Source of the DNA: CAZWVM01 sp964637705
GTDB lineage: Bacteria; UBA8481
Assembly (NCBI GenBank): GCA_964637705.1
Contig: CAZWVM010000040.1
Location: 1 to 21,871, forward strand
Length of the DNA: 21,871 nt
Direction of reading: 5' to 3'
Of the stretch, positions 17,654-21,871 are shown in pieces. Under the pieces are notes generated by a model. That model made no database searches and had not been told where the DNA came from. It saw only the letters and a program-made list of their open reading frames with translations. Made by a program: the position numbers and the translations under genes. Within the stretch, counting starts at the first letter, position 1, and each line of letters begins with the position of its first letter.

Positions 17654-19210
17654 GTGCGTCTCCGGATTCCCATTCTCCTCCTTGCCGCGGCGGCGGCGCT
17701 CCTGGTCGCGGTCGCGCGATGCGCGACGGAACGAGTCGCCGAACCCTGGCCCGTCTTCGCCCGGGATGAATCCGGGGCGGCCGGGCGGAACGTCGCCGAC
17801 ACCCGCCCGCCCCTGATCGCCGAGCTGAAGTGGCTTCCCCTGCCGCCCCTGGAGGGTCGCAGCGACGGGGGCACGGTCTACTTCCACACCAACGACGACA
17901 GCTCGGCCATCGGGGCCGTCCAGGTCCGGATCGCCCCCCGGTCCTATCCCTTCCTCCCGGCCGGGGCGTTTCGCGACGAGAAGGAGCGCCTCGTCGCGGC
18001 GGCGCCGAGCGCCGTCTCGGCGGACGGGCGGGACGCGACCTTCCGCGCGGATGTCGCGCATCTCGCGGGCGGCCGCGAATACGAAGTCACCGTGACCGCG
18101 GCCGACGCGGCCGGCAACTCCTCGACGGCCGTCCTCGTCACGCCCTACGTGCGCGAGTTTCCCAACCTCGGCGCGGAGATGGCGCGGGAGGGCTGGACGA
18201 TCGGCGCGACGTATGAGCCCTTCAGTTTCGACGATCTCGCCACCGGAGACACCCCGCTTCTCGGCGGCTACAGTTCCCTGCTCGAGATCGTCCAGGCGAA
18301 GCAGGCGGACTGGGCGACCGGAGCCGGCATCAACCTCTTCTGGCTCGACTGGTCGAACTGGGCCGACAATCCCTCGAAGTCCTCCTGGGCCGCCCGCGTC
18401 GCCGACGGGCTCTCGCGCCTCGAGGGGATCCGGATCGGCTTCTGCATCGGCCCGCAGGAGACGATGAAGCGGGGCGGGCGGAACATCCCGGAGTGGGGCA
18501 TCGACCTGGAGAACGCCCACAACGCCGGCTGCCTTCTCCGCGTGGCGCGCCTCGTGGCCGAGCGATACGCGCGCCCCGCCAGCCTCCATCGGATCTCCGG
18601 CCGTCCCGTTCTCTTCCTCTTCGACGAGCGGGCCTTCTTCAACTCGCACGGCACCTACGCCCGCCTGAGAGCGATCTTTCGCGATGTCGCGGGCTCCGAG
18701 CCTTATCTCATCGCCGACGCCCTGCCTCGGCATCCCCGGCTCGCGGATGATACCTTCGTCACCGGGATCGCCCGGGAGCGGCGCGCCGGCGGTCTCGAAC
18801 TCGTCGACGCCTTCACCTGCTGGATCGGAGGGCATCGCGTCACGCCGCCCGGGGACGCCGGTTACGCCTCCTCCTACGAGTCCTTCTATCCCCTCCACCT
18901 CGAATCCTCGCTCCGCTTCGCCAGTCGGCGCAGGAAGTGCTTCGTGCCCTCGGTCGTCCCGGGCTTCGACAACAGCCTTGCCCGATGGGGTTCGCCTCAG
19001 TCTCCCCTTCCCCGCTCCCCCGAGCGTTTCCGCGAGCACCTCCGCCTCGCTCTCGACGCCGCGGTTCGCTCGGGCCGGCGCGAAATCCGGATCGACACCT
19101 GGAACGATTTCTTCGAGCAGAGCCAGGTCGAGCCGGGCGAGCGGGACGGATGGGCGTTCCTCGAAGTCCTGAGGGAGGAACTGGCCGCGAAGCGGTCGAC
19201 GGCGCCCTGA
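17654..19210 (+). CDS. Secreted GH99/WbsX-like glycoside hydrolase candidate
   Basis: A 518-residue exported protein. Residues 1-22 form a signal sequence (Leu/Ala-rich core ending near ARC; Cys23 makes a lipoprotein possible, but Arg at -1 is unfavourable). Residues about 58-165 form a beta-sandwich of Ig/fibronectin type (GREYEVTVTAADAAGNSS). Residues about 183-515 resemble the TIM-barrel group of GH99, GH71 and WbsX: GATYEPF, GINLFWLDWSNW, GRPVLFLFDERAFF, and DTWNDFFEQSQVEP near the end, the counterpart of the WNEW-E-G--LEP motif with Glu488 as candidate catalytic residue. Family members cleave alpha-mannoside-type linkages or modify surface glycans. The resemblance is by motif only, so the substrate is open. 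GTG start at the promoter +1; convergent with the DUF1980 gene. Confidence 0.75.
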   Translation: MRLRIPILLLAAAAALLVAVARCATERVAEPWPVFARDESGAAGRNVADTRPPLIAELKWLPLPPLEGRSDGGTVYFHTNDDSSAIGAVQVRIAPRSYPFLPAGAFRDEKERLVAAAPSAVSADGRDATFRADVAHLAGGREYEVTVTAADAAGNSSTAVLVTPYVREFPNLGAEMAREGWTIGATYEPFSFDDLATGDTPLLGGYSSLLEIVQAKQADWATGAGINLFWLDWSNWADNPSKSSWAARVADGLSRLEGIRIGFCIGPQETMKRGGRNIPEWGIDLENAHNAGCLLRVARLVAERYARPASLHRISGRPVLFLFDERAFFNSHGTYARLRAIFRDVAGSEPYLIADALPRHPRLADDTFVTGIARERRAGGLELVDAFTCWIGGHRVTPPGDAGYASSYESFYPLHLESSLRFASRRRKCFVPSVVPGFDNSLARWGSPQSPLPRSPERFREHLRLALDAAVRSGRREIRIDTWNDFFEQSQVEPGERDGWAFLEVLREELAAKRSTAP

Positions 19211-19251
19211 CCCGCCATCGACCGCGGTCGGAGACGAACGGCGCGGCCGCG

Positions 19252-19278
19252 GCGCTCGAGCCGGAACCGGCTCAGCGC
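19252..19278. other. Stable hairpin between convergent genes
   Basis: Arms GCGCT-GAGCCGG (19252-19256 and 19258-19264, with C19257 bulged) and CCGGCTC-AGCGC (19267-19278) form a 12-bp stem with an AA apex. It spans the stop codon of the DUF1980 gene and lies downstream of the GH99-like gene. No T-tract follows on either strand, so it is a possible processing or factor-dependent termination site rather than a classic intrinsic terminator. Confidence 0.5.
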
Positions 19279-19955
19279 AGGGCGTAGGGATCCACGGGCC
19301 GCGGAATCTCCTTCCAGCTCTCGACGACGAGCCGGCGCCGGGCTCCTTCTGAGGGCCCCAGTCGCCCCTCCACCTCGATCCACTCGTTCTCCCTCGCCTG
19401 AAAACCGGGAGGCGTCTCCAGCTCGACACCCTGCGGCATCGCGTCCGCCACACAGCAGAAGATCATGTAGCGCATCAGCGCGCGGCGCCCGCCGGAACCC
19501 TCCATGACCCACCCCGAGATTCGAATCGGCATCGAATCGAGGCGTGGATCGGAAAGAGAGGCGATCCGCACGAGTTGCGTCATGCGCAGTTCCAACGGCT
19601 CGTCGCTCCCGCGCCCGGTCGCCAGGTTCTCGATCTCGCCGGGCGCCGCGGCGCCCGTCGAGATCGATCCACCGAGCCCCGAGGCGTCGCCGGCGCCCAG
19701 GAGCGCCGGGGGCACGATGAGGCCATAGACGAGCGGAAAGAGAATGAAAGCTCCGCGGAGCCATTCGATCCCGCTTTCGCCGGGGGACGAGAGGATCCGA
19801 TGGGCGGCGAGGCCGAGAACAAGCAGGGCGAAAGCCGCGAGGAAGACAAGAACGTGGTAGGAGGGCCGGAGGAAGAGGTAGAGGTCGCCGTTGAGCATGA
19901 GCTGGACGAGATAGAACGCATAGCCGAGCGTGACCAGGCGGAGCGGGATCTTCAC
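19272..19955 (-). CDS. TIGR03943/DUF1980 membrane protein, permease partner
   Basis: A 227-residue protein of the YcgQ-like family that regularly accompanies DUF318-type permeases. The N-terminal part has two or three membrane segments (about 8-22, 33-52 and 68-85). After a Gly/Ala-rich linker, a soluble beta domain (about 120-227) carries the family hallmark MIFCCVADA with Cys167-Cys168 and Asp171, a likely metal- or thiol-active site, followed by WIEVEGRLG. The start is GTG at 19955, three bases after the permease stop codon (TGA-CCG-GTG), so translation is coupled. It is the last gene of the porin-permease-DUF1980 operon. The substrate is unknown; metal ions are inferred from the cysteines and from the neighbouring permease. 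Confidence 0.85.
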   Translation of the reverse strand: MKIPLRLVTLGYAFYLVQLMLNGDLYLFLRPSYHVLVFLAAFALLVLGLAAHRILSSPGESGIEWLRGAFILFPLVYGLIVPPALLGAGDASGLGGSISTGAAAPGEIENLATGRGSDEPLELRMTQLVRIASLSDPRLDSMPIRISGWVMEGSGGRRALMRYMIFCCVADAMPQGVELETPPGFQARENEWIEVEGRLGPSEGARRRLVVESWKEIPRPVDPYALR

Positions 19956-19958
19956 CGG

Positions 19959-21371
19959 TCAGAACCCCGCGGCCGCGAGCACCAGGCCGGCGGCCGCGAC
20001 GGAGACGAAGGCGAGAAGCGCGATCGAGACGACGACGCGCGTCCGGAAGGCCGCTCCGTACATGACGAGGAGTTTCACGTCGAGGACGGGCCCGACGAGG
20101 AGGAAGACCGCGCGAGCGCCGAGGGAGAGGTTGGAGAATCCCACCGCCACGAAGGCGTCGGCGGAGGAGCAGACCGAAAGGAGGATCGCGACGGCCATCA
20201 TCGAGAGGACCGGGAGAAAATGCCCCGAGAAGACGACGAGTTGGACCGACGAGGGCAAAAAGACCCTCAGCCCGGCCGCCAGCATCGATCCGAATGTCAC
20301 ATAGAAGAGGAACTCGGCGAACTCCGAGGCCGCCCGGTCGATCAGCCGCTCGGCGCGCGTGCGGGCTGAGGCGCGCCCGATTGCCGGCGCTTCATGCCGA
20401 CATCCCGCGCCGTGATCGTGACCGCAGCCGCATCCGCCGGCGGGTTCGTCGCCCGGTTTGAGCGGAGTTCCCTTCGCGATCCGGTCCACCGCGATGCCGA
20501 CGAAGAGGGCGAGAAGCGCGGCGCCGGCCATGCGGATCCAGAAGAGATGAGAACCGAAACCGAAGGCGAAACCCGTCGAGGCGATGGTGACGGGATTGAG
20601 CGTCGGGGCGGCGAGCATGAAGACGAGCGCCGAGCGGGCGGGCACGCCCTTCTTCATCAGGCGCCGCGCCACCGGAACGATCCCGCACTCGCAGACCGGG
20701 AAGACGAGCCCGAGGCCGAGAGCGGCGAGGAGGGACTTCGCCCCGCGCTCCGGAAAGATCCGTTGGAGCAGCGCCGGCGAAGCGTAGACGTCGATCAGGG
20801 CGGAGGTGAGGGCGCCGAGAAGGATGAAGGGAATGCCCGCTATGATGACGCCCAGCGTGTAGAGCATGAAGATCTCGAAACGGCCGTTCTCCCGGGCTCC
20901 CGCCGCCCCGTCCTCGCGCGGCGCCAGCGCTCCGGACTCGGGACGCGGCAGGGCCAGGTCCGTCTCGCTCCAGGCGGCCCCGTTCACCGACGTCAGCCGG
21001 ACATGAACGGTCTCGACGAGTCCCGAGAGACCCGCGGGGACGATGAGATTCGCCTCGAACGCGGATCCCCCCGGCGGAAGGCTCGTGCGCGTCATCTCAC
21101 CCAGGCGCGTTCCGTCTCCGGCTTCGCGCGAGGAGTAGAAGCGCAGGGAAACAGCCTGCACCAGACGCGTGTCGCGCTCCCGGTTCTCCCATTCGCCCCG
21201 GACCCGGTAGACGACGTGAGAACCGCGAGGCGTCAACTCCGGCGTGTCCGCGACAATTCCGAGGATCCGGACGTCGGGATGGCGGAGACCAGGATCAGGA
21301 ACGGCCATGACGGGCGCGGACGCCGCGAGAAGAAGCGCGGCCGCCCCGAGAAGCCCCCGAAACGCGCCCAA
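19959..21371 (-). CDS. DUF318/ArsP-like permease with extra N-terminal periplasmic domain
   Basis: A 470-residue inner-membrane permease of the UPF0718/YcgR/ArsP group. The permease core (about 168-470) shows the paired half-motifs VCECGIVP (226-233) and PTLNP (256-260), then SVCSSADAFVA (399-409); Cys227, Cys229 and Cys401 are the conserved positions. Between the two halves lies a cytoplasmic loop rich in possible metal ligands, CGCGHDHGAGCRHE (314-327). Unusually, a signal-like segment (1-23) and a beta-rich domain of about 120 residues (about 30-145) precede the core; ordinary members begin directly with the membrane part. The start is TTG at 21371, two bases after the porin stop (TAGacTTG). 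The only GGAG is about 14 nt upstream, so the start is less certain than the frame. Probable metal or metalloid transport. Confidence 0.87.
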   Translation of the reverse strand: MGAFRGLLGAAALLLAASAPVMAVPDPGLRHPDVRILGIVADTPELTPRGSHVVYRVRGEWENRERDTRLVQAVSLRFYSSREAGDGTRLGEMTRTSLPPGGSAFEANLIVPAGLSGLVETVHVRLTSVNGAAWSETDLALPRPESGALAPREDGAAGARENGRFEIFMLYTLGVIIAGIPFILLGALTSALIDVYASPALLQRIFPERGAKSLLAALGLGLVFPVCECGIVPVARRLMKKGVPARSALVFMLAAPTLNPVTIASTGFAFGFGSHLFWIRMAGAALLALFVGIAVDRIAKGTPLKPGDEPAGGCGCGHDHGAGCRHEAPAIGRASARTRAERLIDRAASEFAEFLFYVTFGSMLAAGLRVFLPSSVQLVVFSGHFLPVLSMMAVAILLSVCSSADAFVAVGFSNLSLGARAVFLLVGPVLDVKLLVMYGAAFRTRVVVSIALLAFVSVAAAGLVLAAAGF

Positions 21372-21373
21372 GT

Positions 21374-21871
21374 CTAGAACGTCAGCTCCAGCCTCGTCCC
21401 GAAGATCGTGACATCCTCGTTGCGGGAATCTCCGAGCCGGTTATCGAGCACCTGGACGTGAGGCGTGAGAGCGACCTGGTCGTTGAAAGCGATGCGGTAG
21501 TAGAGCTCCCAGAGGCTCTCCTGCTTGTAGAAGCTGCGGTTTCCCGCGCCTCCGATGCCGTTGTCCAGGTACATCCGCCCGGGGATCGCCTGCGCCACGG
21601 CGAAACCGAGGACATCCGGGGCACGGCCGGGCAGGAGACCGGTCATGGAGACGCCGGCGCTCCAGGACCGGTCATACTGCCAGTTGACGGGATCGGCGGC
21701 GTCGGTGGCGTTGTCGTCGCGCGCGGCATAGCGGCCAAAGATACCAAGGTGTCCGGGCTGGTTCGAGAGGAAAGTGACGTCGCGGCCCCAGTCGGCGCTC
21801 ACCGTCCAGCCCTGGGGCGCCGACCAGGCGGTGTTGTTCCAGGTCGGGCGCTTCAGGGACTCCCACCAGTA
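21374..21871 (-). CDS. OprB-type outer-membrane porin, C-terminal part (truncated by the window)
   Basis: The frame is open to the window edge, so the true start lies beyond 21871; only 165 residues are visible. Alternating hydrophobic strands run through them, with GHLGIFGRYAARDD, SWSAGVSMTGLLPGRAPDVLGFAVAQ, LWELYYRIAFNDQVALTPHVQ and the C-terminal strand TRLELTF ending in Phe, the outer-membrane insertion signal. The phrases match carbohydrate-selective porin OprB, in which LPGR-DVLGFAVA and ELYYR---LTP are typical. A GTG at 21802 is internal, because the reading frame continues upstream (YWWESLKRPTWNN). It is the first visible gene of an operon with the permease and DUF1980 protein, which suggests that it passes the same solute across the outer membrane. 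OprB proteins classically admit sugars; relatives in cyanobacteria pass inorganic ions. Confidence 0.85.
   Translation of the reverse strand, partial: YWWESLKRPTWNNTAWSAPQGWTVSADWGRDVTFLSNQPGHLGIFGRYAARDDNATDAADPVNWQYDRSWSAGVSMTGLLPGRAPDVLGFAVAQAIPGRMYLDNGIGGAGNRSFYKQESLWELYYRIAFNDQVALTPHVQVLDNRLGDSRNEDVTIFGTRLELTF

Noticed and set aside
19219..19230. GACCGCGGTC palindrome after the GH99-like gene
   Set aside because: Ten bases of GC-rich dyad are expected by chance here; no second copy and no T-tract.
17633..19453. 606-codon open frame antisense to the GH99-like gene
   Set aside because: Composition (Gly/Arg/Glu-rich), no domain, runs across two genes and their gap; shadow of the sense gene.

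Overview
The window is GC-rich DNA from a Gram-negative bacterium. Evidence for an outer membrane and periplasm is a C-terminal fragment of an OprB-type outer-membrane porin ending in Phe, an HtrA/Do protease with a membrane anchor, a lipoprotein esterase and an anchored sulfatase-fold enzyme. A class I superoxide reductase (desulfoferrodoxin) points to an anaerobic or microaerophilic life style. The mixture of families does not match any model genome I recognise; an uncultivated or little-studied phylum is likely, but I cannot name it. About 94% is coding. No tRNA, rRNA, CRISPR, IS or prophage genes were seen.

Layout. (1) 37-4528, minus strand: a single-domain response regulator, dnaK and htrA form a tight protein-quality-control operon closed by a strong intrinsic terminator, followed by desulfoferrodoxin behind its own promoter. 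(2) 4676-6771, minus: a minimal soluble histidine kinase and an NtrC-type sigma54 activator. (3) 6817-7785, minus: a CorA-like channel whose GMN signature reads GMS. (4) 7786-7904: a divergent promoter region with eight closely spaced G-runs (tandem G-quadruplex potential). (5) 7905-10138, plus: a lipoprotein alpha/beta hydrolase overlapping a membrane class III adenylate cyclase by ATGA. (6) 10144-12402, minus: a four-PAS cytosolic histidine kinase. (7) 12464-16139, minus: a sulfatase-superfamily enzyme with a Thr in the nucleophile position, translationally coupled to a VanZ-like/CBM9-like fusion. (8) 16315-19210, plus: a GAF-GGDEF protein with a degenerate catalytic site but an intact RxxD inhibitory site, then a GH99/WbsX-like secreted glycosidase candidate. 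(9) 19272-21871, minus: OprB-type porin, then a DUF318/ArsP-like permease with an added periplasmic domain, then a TIGR03943/DUF1980 partner; this looks like a transport operon for a small solute or metal.

The most striking theme is transcriptional. Most first genes have recognisable -35/-10 elements (TTGATT three times) placed so that the predicted transcript begins at, or within about 8 nt of, the start codon, without a Shine-Dalgarno sequence. Genes inside operons mostly keep good Shine-Dalgarno sequences. The second theme is signalling density: two histidine kinases, two response regulators, one cAMP synthase and one GGDEF protein lie among envelope and glycan genes, suggesting that envelope and stress functions here are controlled by several second messengers and phosphorelays.
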